This document shows positions 26,570-35,565 of a DNA stretch of 64,000 nucleotides, piece after piece. How positions within the stretch are numbered: position 1 is the first letter of the stretch; every line of letters begins with the position of its first letter. The position numbers and the translations under genes are program-made. The notes under the pieces were generated by a model. The model was not told the origin of the DNA and did not search any database. It worked only from the letters and a program-made list of their open reading frames with translations. Source of the DNA: Gammaproteobacteria bacterium (GTDB lineage: Bacteria; Pseudomonadota; Gammaproteobacteria; Competibacterales; Competibacteraceae); contig JACKMZ010000001.1 in NCBI GenBank assembly GCA_024235135.1, positions 755,001-819,000 of the forward strand, written 5' to 3'.

Positions 26570-27180
26570 AATTGAATGGCAAGGCATGAGTTGAAGGTTT
26601 CGCTTGACAGCATTGTCCGAAGCCATATTGGTCTGTATTCATGAAGTGAACCCTTTCGCGAATGACCCCAAAGTTATTCGGAATCGGACACCGAAACATC
26701 TCGGTAGATGCTGTCCGAAAATTTAAAAAAACCAGCCGCAGATTCATTTGAGAAATCGTTCTATCTCATCCTAAGACTTTATGACTACTCCGTTACGCGT
26801 TTCAGATAGGACACTTCGGAAGGCCCGTTGTTTCATCCTGACCAGGACAATTTTTCTTAAGCCGGGCCGTGAAATCACGAAATACGAAAAAAGTCCATCG
26901 ATCGCAAACAGATATTGCTTGCGGGATGGGACGTTATGGGCGTGGCCTGGGACCCGCCAGTGGAAATTCCTATTGACGGCCGCCATAGGCGGCCAACACG
27001 CCGAAAATGGTTTTTGAACCGTCACGTGATAGCCGTTCCATCCTGATACCCTCTGTGGCTTCAGGGTGTTCTCGTCGAAATCGACCCGTTGCGTCTCTCG
27101 AAAAAGGACTGCTGGTTTTTCACGCACGAACGGGATCGATTTTCGAGGCGATCGGAAAACGGAACATCGCGCTATGTCGC
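26570..27180. other. Intergenic stretch without recognisable genes
   Basis: About 610 bases between the small regulator and the glycerophosphodiesterase. Short open frames in both directions have no family resemblance. There is a small inverted repeat, GCCGCC-ATA-GGCGGC, near 26980. I see nothing else that can be named. Confidence 0.45.
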
Positions 27181-27894
27181 TCAGCGACGTAGCAGGTCGG
27201 GGTAATCCGTGGTTATGGCGTCCAACCCCAGATGGGCAAGCCAACGGGCGGTAGCGGGAACGTTGACGGTCCAGGCATTTAATTTCAGGCCGGCGGTCCG
27301 AGCCGCGATAATCAAATCCTCGTTCAGCAGGCGATAATCGGGGTCCAGACCGGCGAAACCCCAACGCCGGGCCTGCTCGATCCGGATCGAGGCCGCTTCA
27401 ACTGAGCCCGGCGTGTCCTTGGCCAATATCCAGTAACAGGGAATGGTGGGCATCACGGCGCGACAGGCCCGCAATACTTCGGCTTGGAAGGAAATCAGGA
27501 TGATTTGCCCCGAATGGGTGGAGTGGCCCAGCGTAGCCGCCAGATAAGGGACTATGTCGGCATCGCATTTGATCTCGATCCAGACCTGTTTGCCCGGCGG
27601 CGCCGCGTCGAGCACTTCTTCTAGATACGGCATGGGTTCTGTGGCGCCGCATCTGAGTCTATCGTTAGTCAGGGCCATTTGGCGTAAGATCGCGCTTTCG
27701 GTGGCCGCTAACGGGAATAGGGCGCCGTTCTCGCCGAGAATCCTATCATCGTGATGGACCATGATCCGCTTGTCGTGGCTCAGGTGGATGTCCAACTCGA
27801 TGCCGTCGGCGTCGAGTGTCCAGGCCAGACGGAAGGCGTATAAGGTATTTTCCAAGGCCAATCCAGAGGCGCCCCGGTGCGCGATGATCTTCAT
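27181..27894 (-). CDS. Glycerophosphodiester phosphodiesterase (cytoplasmic UgpQ type)
   Basis: This 237-residue TIM-barrel phosphodiesterase hydrolyses glycerophosphodiesters to glycerol-3-phosphate and an alcohol. It begins IAHRGASGLALENTLYAF, with the catalytic HRG and ExN motifs, followed by GIELDIHLSHDKRIMVHHDD, which carries the metal-binding Glu and Asp and the second catalytic histidine. The end LDAITTDYPDLL is typical. There is no signal peptide, so it is the cytoplasmic UgpQ type rather than periplasmic GlpQ. It is divergent from the kinase genes, sharing a gap of about 170 bases. Confidence 0.93.
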   Translation of the reverse strand: MKIIAHRGASGLALENTLYAFRLAWTLDADGIELDIHLSHDKRIMVHHDDRILGENGALFPLAATESAILRQMALTNDRLRCGATEPMPYLEEVLDAAPPGKQVWIEIKCDADIVPYLAATLGHSTHSGQIILISFQAEVLRACRAVMPTIPCYWILAKDTPGSVEAASIRIEQARRWGFAGLDPDYRLLNEDLIIAARTAGLKLNAWTVNVPATARWLAHLGLDAITTDYPDLLRR

Positions 27895-28061
27895 CGTTGT
27901 AAGGTTTCCTTGTCGGCTGCAGTCAGGTTTTTTTCAGATGGCTGTCGCGTTGGCCGACGGGATTAATAGTTTTAATTCGTCAGCCTAAACTTGATAATGC
28001 GAAATCCGCTTCTGTTACTCGAGGCAGGATGTGAGTCAATATCTAGGAATTCGTACCGGTA

Positions 28062-30794
28062 ATGCCTTCCGACAGCACTCAGCGAAATATAAACGACATC
28101 AATATACCCGGCTATCGGCTCGAAGGTGAGTTGGGCCGTGGCGGTATGGCTACGGTCTACTTGGCCACGCAGGAGTCGCTCCATCGGCAGGTGGCCATCA
28201 AGATCATTCGCCCGTCCCTGGTCAAGGATGAGGAATTCACCAAACGCTTTTTACGCGAGGGACGGTTGATCGCCCATTTGTCGGACCCTCGGATCGTCAC
28301 GGTTTTCGACATCGGTTCGTATGAGGATCTGTATTACCTGTCGATGGAGTATTTGCCGGGTGGCAACCTCAGTGAACGGGTCAATGAAGGTCTTTCGCTC
28401 GAAGAGACGATAAAAGTCATAAAAACCGTGGCCGGCGCATTGGGGAGCGCGCATAAGCAGGGCATTATCCACCGCGACATCAAACCGCAAAACATCATGT
28501 TCCGGGAAGATGGCAGTGCCGTACTGACCGATTTCGGCATTGCCAAGGCGTTGGGTGGCAGCACGATAATGACCGCCACGGGCGTATCCATCGGAACGCC
28601 CAAATACATGAGTCCGGAACAGATACGCGGCGAGCAGGTCGATACCCGATCCGACATTTACAGTGTTGGCGTGTTGTTTTACGAATTGTTGGTGGGTAGA
28701 CCGCCATTCGCGGCCGAGGACACTTTTGCCCTGGCCTTCAAGCACGTTACCGAACCGATTCCGCAACTGCCGGATCATCTGAGGGCCTATCAACCCATCA
28801 TAGACGGTCTACTGGCCAAGAAACCCGAGGATCGGTTTTCCAGTGCCGAGGAATTCCTCGAAGCACTGGACAATCCGGCGTTCGAGCGGTTGGTCGCTTC
28901 CGTCAGGACGAAGAAGCCATTCTCTCGCTGGTTGACGTTGGGCGTGAGCTTGGCCGCCGTGCTGGCCGTGGTCGCCGTGGTGTATCTGGCCCTGACGTTG
29001 CTGGGCGTCCCTGGGGATCGCGGCCAGGCGGTTCCAGCCCAACCCACGCCGGTGGTCAGCGAGGAAGACCGTCAGCGCGCGGCCGTGGACAACTATCTGG
29101 CTCAAGCCAAGTTGGCCCAACAAACGGGTGATTGGAATAGAAGCCTCGAACAGATCGGACAGGGTTTGCGATTGGCGCCCGATCAACCTGAATTGCTGGC
29201 GCTGAAACAGGAAATCGAAAAGCAGCGGATCGCGGCCCAGCTACAACAAGAGCAACAGCAAGTGAACGAGAGTCTGGCGCAGGCTCGGAAGTTGCGCGAC
29301 GCGGGGGATTGGAACGGCAGCCTTGAACAGGTCGAGCAGGGTTTGCGACAGGCGCCTGACCAGCCCGAGCTGTTGGCGCTGAAGCAGGATATCCAAACGC
29401 GGAAAGCAATCGCTGAATATCTGGCGCAGGCTCGGAAGTTGCGCGACGCGGGGGATTGGAACGGCGGCCTGGGGCAAATCGAGCAGGGTTTGCGATTGGC
29501 GCCCGATCAACCTGAATTGTTGGCGCTGAAGCAGGAAATCGAGAAGCAACAGACCGTGGCCCAGAACAAGGAGGCGGCCGCCGAGCATCTTGCGCAAGCC
29601 CGGCAACTGCATGAAACGGGCGATTGGGACGGTAGTCTAAGAGAAATCGAACAGGGCTTGGCACTGCTTCCCGAGCAAACTGATCTGTTGGCTTTACAGG
29701 CCGAGATACGCCAGCAGCAGCGCGCGGCGAAAGCCGAGCAAGTGGCGGCGTTGTTGCAGGAATGCGCCGATCATTTCAAAGGTAGCCGGCTGACGACCGG
29801 GCGAGGCGGCAATGCCTTCGATTGCTATACGCAAGTATTGCAGCAAGACCCTGGCAATGCCGAGGCGCAACAAGGACTGAAGCAGATCGAGGAGCGTTAC
29901 GCGCAGTGGGCAAGGGACGCACTGAGTCGCGATGACACGGAAAAAGCCGAAGCCATGCTGGCTCGTTTGGAACAGGTCAATCCGCGCTCGGAGTTGCTGG
30001 CCGATCTGCGCACCGATTTGATCAGGGCGCAGACGGAGGCCAAGGTGCGAGCGGAAATGGAAGCGCAGGCCAAGGCGGCTGCCGAGGCGCAAGCACGCCA
30101 GGACGCCGAGGCCAAGGCCCGTCAGGATGCGGAAGACAAGGCCCGTCAGGATGCGGAAGACAAGGCCCGTGCGGAACGTGAGGCCAGGGAGCGTGCCGTG
30201 TCCGCGGCGATGGAACAGGCCGTAAAGTCTCCCACGAAAGTTCAGGAAGCGCCGACACCCGCTCCGCCACCGGCAACGACTGTTTCCAAATCGGTCGAAC
30301 CGGAGGCGTCCGTCGCCATGCTGTCGGGTATCGGCTGCGTGCAGGGGAACTGCCAAAGCGGCCGGGGCTCCTACAACTACAAGAACGGCGATCGCTATTC
30401 CGGCGACTGGAAAAATGGCAGCATCAACGGTCAAGGGACCTACATCTACAACAATGGCGAGAAGTACGTCGGGGACTTCAAGGGCGCTGTGCCGGATGGA
30501 CAAGGTACGTACTATTACAAGAGCGGCAACGAGTATCGTGGCGAATGGAGCCGGGGGCGCAAGAACGGACAGGGTACTTTTTACGATCGGCGCTCCGGCG
30601 ATCGATACGTGGGTGAATTCCGCGATGACAGACCCGAGGGTCAGGGCGCCTATTACTATGCCAATGGCGATCGTTATGTCGGGGAATTCAAGAACGGCAG
30701 GGAGAATGGCCAAGGTACTTTGTATGCCGCCTCGGGTAGCCGTACCACCGCCATTTGGGAGAACGGCAAGCAGGTCCGCATTCTCGATCAGTGA
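28062..30794 (+). CDS. Ser/Thr protein kinase with periplasmic repeats and MORN domain
   Basis: This is a 910-residue membrane kinase of the Hanks type. The glycine loop is GRGGMATVYLA (25-35), the ATP lysine is K47, HRD is 137-139, DFG is 157-159 and the GTPKYMSPEQ activation segment is at 178-187. All catalytic residues are present. A transmembrane helix at about 289-314 leads to an exported part with four to five repeats of about 45 residues built around GDWNGSLEQ-x6-GLRLAPDQPELLAL, a charged Ala/Arg/Glu coiled-coil region, and about five MORN repeats (YKNGDRYSGDWKNG and variants) at roughly 760-895. MORN repeats are uncommon in bacterial kinases and may contact lipid or wall material. A paralogue follows 149 bases downstream. 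Confidence 0.92.
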   Translation: MPSDSTQRNINDINIPGYRLEGELGRGGMATVYLATQESLHRQVAIKIIRPSLVKDEEFTKRFLREGRLIAHLSDPRIVTVFDIGSYEDLYYLSMEYLPGGNLSERVNEGLSLEETIKVIKTVAGALGSAHKQGIIHRDIKPQNIMFREDGSAVLTDFGIAKALGGSTIMTATGVSIGTPKYMSPEQIRGEQVDTRSDIYSVGVLFYELLVGRPPFAAEDTFALAFKHVTEPIPQLPDHLRAYQPIIDGLLAKKPEDRFSSAEEFLEALDNPAFERLVASVRTKKPFSRWLTLGVSLAAVLAVVAVVYLALTLLGVPGDRGQAVPAQPTPVVSEEDRQRAAVDNYLAQAKLAQQTGDWNRSLEQIGQGLRLAPDQPELLALKQEIEKQRIAAQLQQEQQQVNESLAQARKLRDAGDWNGSLEQVEQGLRQAPDQPELLALKQDIQTRKAIAEYLAQARKLRDAGDWNGGLGQIEQGLRLAPDQPELLALKQEIEKQQTVAQNKEAAAEHLAQARQLHETGDWDGSLREIEQGLALLPEQTDLLALQAEIRQQQRAAKAEQVAALLQECADHFKGSRLTTGRGGNAFDCYTQVLQQDPGNAEAQQGLKQIEERYAQWARDALSRDDTEKAEAMLARLEQVNPRSELLADLRTDLIRAQTEAKVRAEMEAQAKAAAEAQARQDAEAKARQDAEDKARQDAEDKARAEREARERAVSAAMEQAVKSPTKVQEAPTPAPPPATTVSKSVEPEASVAMLSGIGCVQGNCQSGRGSYNYKNGDRYSGDWKNGSINGQGTYIYNNGEKYVGDFKGAVPDGQGTYYYKSGNEYRGEWSRGRKNGQGTFYDRRSGDRYVGEFRDDRPEGQGAYYYANGDRYVGEFKNGRENGQGTLYAASGSRTTAIWENGKQVRILDQ
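29274..29465 (+). repeat. Exact 45-bp internal repeat in the first kinase gene
   Basis: The same 45 bases occur at 29274-29318 and 29421-29465, offset by 147 bases (49 codons). They encode LAQARKLRDAGDWNG in both copies. Identity at third codon positions points to a recent in-frame duplication or ongoing gene conversion of the periplasmic repeat units. Confidence 0.9.
30114..30170 (+). repeat. 24-bp tandem repeat in coiled-coil region
   Basis: Two identical 24-base units (30114-30137 and 30138-30161) and a 9-base partial copy encode the repeated octapeptide KARQDAED. The length keeps the reading frame, so copy-number change would lengthen or shorten the coiled coil without a frameshift. Confidence 0.88.
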
Positions 30795-30943
30795 CCGCCA
30801 TTCCTTGGGTCTTCACGAAAACCGCTCGATCTCGTCATGCGGTGCTCAGCCGGCCTATCCATAAAGGCTGATCGCCGCCGATCCAAACATCCAGCATAAT
30901 CCACACCCTGCTTTTCATCGGCTCCCAATCAGGCGGCAACATT

Positions 30944-32896
30944 ATGGAGATACCGGGCTATACCATCGACAGAGAAATCGGCCAGGGCGGGATGGCCGTG
31001 GTGTATCTGGCCACGCAGCAATCCTTGGATAGACGCGTGGCGCTCAAGGTGATCAAGCCTTCTCTGGCCGCCGACGTGGAGTTCGCCCAACGGTTTCTGC
31101 AGGAGGGCCGCATCGTCGCCCAATTGGTCGATCCCCGTATCGTGACGATATACGAAGTTGGATCGCACGGGGACCTGTACTTCATGGCGATGGAATACTT
31201 GCCCGGTGGAACGCTGGCGGAAAGGATGCGTTCGGGACTGAGTCTGTCCGAGAGCTTGAATATCGCGCGCATCCTCGCTGGAGCGTTGGATGTAGCCCAT
31301 CGACAAGGCTTCGTGCATCGGGATATCAAGCCGCATAACATCCTGTTCCGCGAAAAGGGTGAACCCGTGTTGGCGGATTTCGGATTGGCCAAAGTATTGC
31401 GCGGCGCCGATCTCATGGCCAAGGCCGGAATTTCGGTCGGTACCCCTCGCTACATGAGTCCCGAGCAGATTCGTGGGCTGACCGTGGATGCCCGGTCGGA
31501 CTGGTATAGTTTTGGTGTCGTGCTGTACGAGATGCTGAGCGGACAGGTTCCCTTCGCCGCGGACGACAGTTTCGCGATGGCTTTCAAGCAACTCGCCGAG
31601 CCCGTGCCGGATCTGCCCGTGGCGTTGGCAAGGTTCCAGCCCCTACTCGATAAGCTGTTGGCCAAGGACCCGCAACGGCGCTATGCCTCGGCGAACGAGT
31701 TCATTGCGGCGTTGGACGAAGTGGTGGAGCAGCCGGAACCGCCCCTCGGTACCCCGATCACCGGTAGCGACGTGGTTCCGTCATTCCCTTCCAGCGTCGT
31801 GGATACCCGGCGCACGGTCATTGCATTGGCGGGACTGTTCGGATTGTTGGTGCTCGGAGCCTACGGGTTGTTGTTGAAGCCGGATATGTTCAAACCTAAC
31901 CCCGCCGCGTTCCAGGCTCCCGTCCACGCCGATCAGGCCAAGGCCCTGTTCGACGAGCAGTTGCGGCGGGTACAGGAATATCTCGCCGCGGCCAGAAAGG
32001 AATACCAGCAAGGCGACTTGGAATCCGCCAAGCAACGGATTGCTCAAGGTCTGCAGATCATGCCGGATCATCCTGAATTGCTGGCCATACGCGCCAGCAT
32101 CCAGGCCATGGAGGAAAAGCGGCGTCAGGCGGAGGATTTTTTGGTACAGGCCCAGCAACATTACCAGGCCGGCGATCTGAAAGGCAGTCTGCAAGCCGTG
32201 GAAGCGGGCCTGGCGCAAGTTCCCGATCATCCCGAGTTGCTGCAATTGCAAGAGGATCTGACGGCGCAAGTCGCGGCCCTGCAGCAAGAAGCCGACCAGC
32301 ATCTGGAGCAAGCCCGGTTTTTGTTGCAGACCGGCGATCTGGACGCGAGTCTGGCGGAGGTCGATTTGGGCTTGGTGCTGGTGCCGGACAGCCCCGATCT
32401 ATTGGCCCTGCGCCAGGAAATCGTGACCAAGCAGGCCCCGGTCGTGCCTCCGTTGACCGCTTTGCTGGCGGAGTGCGATGCGCATTTCCAGGCTGATCGT
32501 CTGACTGGTGGGGCGGGCAACAATGCCTGGGCGTGTTACCGGGAGGTGTTGCGTCAAGATCCCGAGAATGCCCAGGCCAGAAGAGGACTGCGCCTCATCG
32601 CGGATCGTTATGCCGAATGGGCTGAACTCGCCTTGCGTCAAGACGATTGGGCCAGCGCCTATGCCTTTCTGGATCGTCTGGAGCAAGTCAATCCACAGGC
32701 GCCGCAATTGATCCCGCTACGGGCCGAAGCCGTGCGTGGGGAAAGAGCCGCGCACGCTGAAGCGGAAGCCCGATCCCGCGCCGAAGCGGAAGCCCGATCC
32801 CGCGCTGAAGCGGAAGCGCGCGCTCGATTGGAAGCGCAACAAAACCGCATCACGACACGTTCGCGGGCGGTCGAAGAAGCTCTGCGCAGCCGCTGA
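30944..32896 (+). CDS. Ser/Thr protein kinase with periplasmic repeats
   Basis: This is a 650-residue paralogue of the preceding kinase. The glycine loop is GQGGMAVVYLA, the ATP lysine is K35, HRD is 125-127, DFG is 145-147 and GTPRYMSPEQ is at 166-175, so it should be active. One transmembrane helix (about 291-311) separates the kinase from an exported region with three repeats of about 45 residues (QQHYQAGDLKGSLQAVEAGL and variants) and a conserved segment LTGGAGNNAWACYREVLRQD also found in the first kinase as TTGRGGNAFDCYTQVLQQD. It ends in an AEAEARSR coiled coil and lacks MORN repeats. The two probably arose by gene duplication and may act in one pathway. Confidence 0.92.
   Translation: MEIPGYTIDREIGQGGMAVVYLATQQSLDRRVALKVIKPSLAADVEFAQRFLQEGRIVAQLVDPRIVTIYEVGSHGDLYFMAMEYLPGGTLAERMRSGLSLSESLNIARILAGALDVAHRQGFVHRDIKPHNILFREKGEPVLADFGLAKVLRGADLMAKAGISVGTPRYMSPEQIRGLTVDARSDWYSFGVVLYEMLSGQVPFAADDSFAMAFKQLAEPVPDLPVALARFQPLLDKLLAKDPQRRYASANEFIAALDEVVEQPEPPLGTPITGSDVVPSFPSSVVDTRRTVIALAGLFGLLVLGAYGLLLKPDMFKPNPAAFQAPVHADQAKALFDEQLRRVQEYLAAARKEYQQGDLESAKQRIAQGLQIMPDHPELLAIRASIQAMEEKRRQAEDFLVQAQQHYQAGDLKGSLQAVEAGLAQVPDHPELLQLQEDLTAQVAALQQEADQHLEQARFLLQTGDLDASLAEVDLGLVLVPDSPDLLALRQEIVTKQAPVVPPLTALLAECDAHFQADRLTGGAGNNAWACYREVLRQDPENAQARRGLRLIADRYAEWAELALRQDDWASAYAFLDRLEQVNPQAPQLIPLRAEAVRGERAAHAEAEARSRAEAEARSRAEAEARARLEAQQNRITTRSRAVEEALRSR
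32756..32820 (+). repeat. 24-bp tandem repeat in second kinase gene
   Basis: Units at 32756-32779 and 32780-32803 differ at one base, and a partial third copy follows. They encode repeated AEAEARSR. The position, near the C-terminal coiled coil, parallels the repeat in the first kinase gene. Confidence 0.85.
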
Positions 32897-32927
32897 CGGG
32901 CGGCGCAGCGTGCTGGATACGATCCGA

Positions 32928-34115
32928 CTACCAGCGTTGCCGTAGGATTTCCGTCACTTCCTCGTCACTGAGCAATATGGGGTTGGTCTTCATGCTGCCG
33001 CCCCGGCTATGGGCGACAATACGTGGAAAATCCGCTTCCTCGACGCCGTAGCTGCGCAACTTGGGGAGTTCCAGCCGCTCGGTCCACTCCTTGAGGACTA
33101 GCACCAGGGCCTCGCGCGCATTACGGGGATTCTGATGCAGGCGGCCGGTGAGGATATTGCCGGCGCGGGCATATTTGTCACGCGCCGGATTGTCGGGTTC
33201 GCGTTCCCGCATCGCATCGATATTGATTCGACTCGCGGCCGCGACCAGCGTACCGCAGACTTCGCCATGGGGAATGGGGAAATAGGCGCCCAAAGGCGAG
33301 GCCAGGCCATGCACGGAACCCAGTCCCGCCTGCGCCAGGCTGATACCGGAAAGCAGGGCCGCGTAGGCCAGGCAGGAGCGCCCGGCCGCTGCATCGGGGC
33401 CGTTCTCGTACCAGGCGAACAACCCCTCGCGCACCGCATTCAGGCCGCTTTCCGCCAGGGCGTCGGTGATCGGGTTGGCGCGGCTGGACACGAAGGACTC
33501 CAGCAATTGAGTCAGGGCGTCCATGGCGTTTGCGGCGATTTGCCGGGGTGGGCAGGTGGCCAGCAGATCGGGGTCCACCAGGGCGTACTGCGGCACCAAC
33601 AGATCATGACGGAAGGATCTTTTGAAGCCTTGGGGGCCGCGTTCGCTCAATACGGCGTTCTTGGTCGCCTCGCTGCCGGTGCCGGCGGTCGTGGGGGCCG
33701 CGACAAAAGGCAGGGCGGGGCCTTGATAGTCTTTACCTGCGCCAACGCCTTCCAAATAGTTCATGACCGTGTCGCCGCTGGGTAGCAACCCCGCGATGGC
33801 TTTGGCCGCGTCCAATACGCTGCCGCCGCCGATCCCGGCGACCGACTGGATTCCAGCGCCATGCCAACGTTGAACGGCCGTATCGACCAGGGAAGGGGAG
33901 GGTTCATCGGTCACTTGAAGATGTTCCCAGGTCACGCCCGCGCGTTCCAAGCCGGCCGACAGGGTTTGCCAGTGCGAAGAGGATTGAAAGGCGCGCGCGC
34001 CGGTCACCAGCAAGGTCCTTTCCCCGTAGTGCGCCAGCAACTCGGGTAGTTTGGCGATGACGCCGGCACCGAATTCGATGCGTGGCAGGCGGGCGATGGA
34101 AAACGGCTCTATCAT
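32928..34115 (-). CDS. Iron-containing alcohol dehydrogenase
   Basis: This 395-residue member of the Fe-type (group III) alcohol dehydrogenases oxidises or reduces alcohols and aldehydes with NAD(P). The nucleotide-binding segment is GIGGGSVLDAAKAIA, and the TTAGTGSEATKNAVLS segment is conserved. Metal ligands include the region NAMDALTQLLES and the histidines in GSVHGLASPLGAYFPIPHGEV. Three close methionine codons occur; GGAAAGG nine bases before the ATG at 34115 favours that start over 34124. It is convergent with the kinase gene, 31 bases away. It could handle the acetaldehyde released by PhnX, but nothing in the sequence shows this. Confidence 0.9.
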   Translation of the reverse strand: MIEPFSIARLPRIEFGAGVIAKLPELLAHYGERTLLVTGARAFQSSSHWQTLSAGLERAGVTWEHLQVTDEPSPSLVDTAVQRWHGAGIQSVAGIGGGSVLDAAKAIAGLLPSGDTVMNYLEGVGAGKDYQGPALPFVAAPTTAGTGSEATKNAVLSERGPQGFKRSFRHDLLVPQYALVDPDLLATCPPRQIAANAMDALTQLLESFVSSRANPITDALAESGLNAVREGLFAWYENGPDAAAGRSCLAYAALLSGISLAQAGLGSVHGLASPLGAYFPIPHGEVCGTLVAAASRINIDAMREREPDNPARDKYARAGNILTGRLHQNPRNAREALVLVLKEWTERLELPKLRSYGVEEADFPRIVAHSRGGSMKTNPILLSDEEVTEILRQRW

Positions 34116-34232
34116 GCTCATCATCCTTTCCGGGGTGCAGCGTCGTCCTGCTGCGTCGCTCCGGATACCATCAACATAGCGCGTCCTCCTGGCGTCGCTG
34201 GTTGTTCCGACAAGGCGGTCTCCTTGGGAAAA

Positions 34233-35501
34233 TCAAGACGGCTCCCTGGCCGTCCGGGGGGTCTGGGACAAACTGGCTTTGATCAGTGGACCGACCGTGA
34301 GGCCCTGCACCAGAATCGAGAACAGCACCACGATGTAGGTTATGGCCAACACGATTTCCCGTTCCGGTCCCGTAGGCAAGGACAGTGCCAAGGCCACGGA
34401 TATGCCCCCACGCACCCCGCCCCAGGTGAGGATCTTCACGGCATGCGGCGAGAATTCGATGTTGAAATGCTGGCGCATGACGCGGATAGGGAGGCTGACG
34501 CACAGCAGGCGCACCAACAGAATGATGGGAATCAATAACCCGGCCACCAGCAGATGGTGACCCTCGAAGGTCAGAATCACCATTTCCAGGCCGATCAATA
34601 CGAAGAGCACCGCATTCAATATTTCGTCGATCAGTTCCCAGAAGGTGTCCAGGTTGGCGCGCGTCATATCCGACATGGCCAGAGCCCGGCCCTGGTTGCC
34701 GATCATCAGGCCCGCCACCACCATGGCGATGGGTCCCGAGACATGCAGGTGGATGGCCAATGCATATCCACCCAGCACCAGGGCCAGGGTGATCAGAATC
34801 TCGACGTCGTAGCGGTCGATGCTTTTCAGCAGCCGATAGGTGATATAGCCGATCGCCAGCCCGAAGGCGGCGCCGCCTATAGCTTCTTCCACAAACAGCA
34901 GGAGCGCGCTGCCTACCGTGACTTCCGATCCACCCAGGACCAGGCTGAGTAAGATGGTAAAGACCACCACGGCCACGCCGTCGTTGAACAGCGATTCGCC
35001 AGCTATCTTGATTTCCAGGCTTTTCGGGGCTTTGGCGGCCTTCATGATGCCCAGCACGGCAATGGGGTCGGTCGGCGAGATCAAGGCCCCGAACAGCAGG
35101 CAATACAGCAGGGAAATCGGCAGGCCGAATAAGAGATTGAGCAAAACCCAGGAAGCCAGGCCGATCAACACGGTGGAGATCAGCACGCCGATCGTGGCCA
35201 GAAAGGTGATCGGCCATTTCTTGCTGGCCAGTTCCGCCAAGTCGATATGCAGGGCGCCGGCGAACAACAACAGGGAAAGCATTCCCTGCATCAGCACGGT
35301 GTTGAAGTCGATGGCGCCGATTATCGCTTCCGCGCGCCGTTCGACCGCTGCGTAACCCAATTCGCCCAAACCGGTCAGGATCAGGCTCAACACCAGCGCC
35401 AACGCCATCACCCCGATGGTGGTGGGCAGTTTGATGAAGCGGTAATTCACATAGCTGAACAGGGCGGTCAGCGTGATCAGTAGGGCAATGATATCCAGCA
35501 T
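34233..35501 (-). CDS. Na+/H+ antiporter, NhaP/CPA1 family
   Basis: This 422-residue integral membrane protein has about 12 helices and exchanges monovalent cations for protons. Family marks are the segment ISPTDPIAVLGIMK, the ND motif in GESLFNDGVAVVVFTI that carries the transport aspartate, and LTWGGVRGGISVALALSLP near the end. No long cytoplasmic C-terminal domain is present. It sits between the alcohol dehydrogenase and hemN, all on the minus strand, without obvious functional linkage. Confidence 0.92.
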   Translation of the reverse strand: MLDIIALLITLTALFSYVNYRFIKLPTTIGVMALALVLSLILTGLGELGYAAVERRAEAIIGAIDFNTVLMQGMLSLLLFAGALHIDLAELASKKWPITFLATIGVLISTVLIGLASWVLLNLLFGLPISLLYCLLFGALISPTDPIAVLGIMKAAKAPKSLEIKIAGESLFNDGVAVVVFTILLSLVLGGSEVTVGSALLLFVEEAIGGAAFGLAIGYITYRLLKSIDRYDVEILITLALVLGGYALAIHLHVSGPIAMVVAGLMIGNQGRALAMSDMTRANLDTFWELIDEILNAVLFVLIGLEMVILTFEGHHLLVAGLLIPIILLVRLLCVSLPIRVMRQHFNIEFSPHAVKILTWGGVRGGISVALALSLPTGPEREIVLAITYIVVLFSILVQGLTVGPLIKASLSQTPRTAREPS

Positions 35502-35565
35502 CGTTATTCTCTTTGAGGCGGGCTTGAGGGAGGGCGATGCCCGGATGATACCGCCTCGGTCGATT

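Noticed and set aside
29694..30713. A 339-codon minus-strand frame opposite the first kinase
   Set aside because: It covers the repeat and MORN coding region in antisense and gives no recognisable domain.
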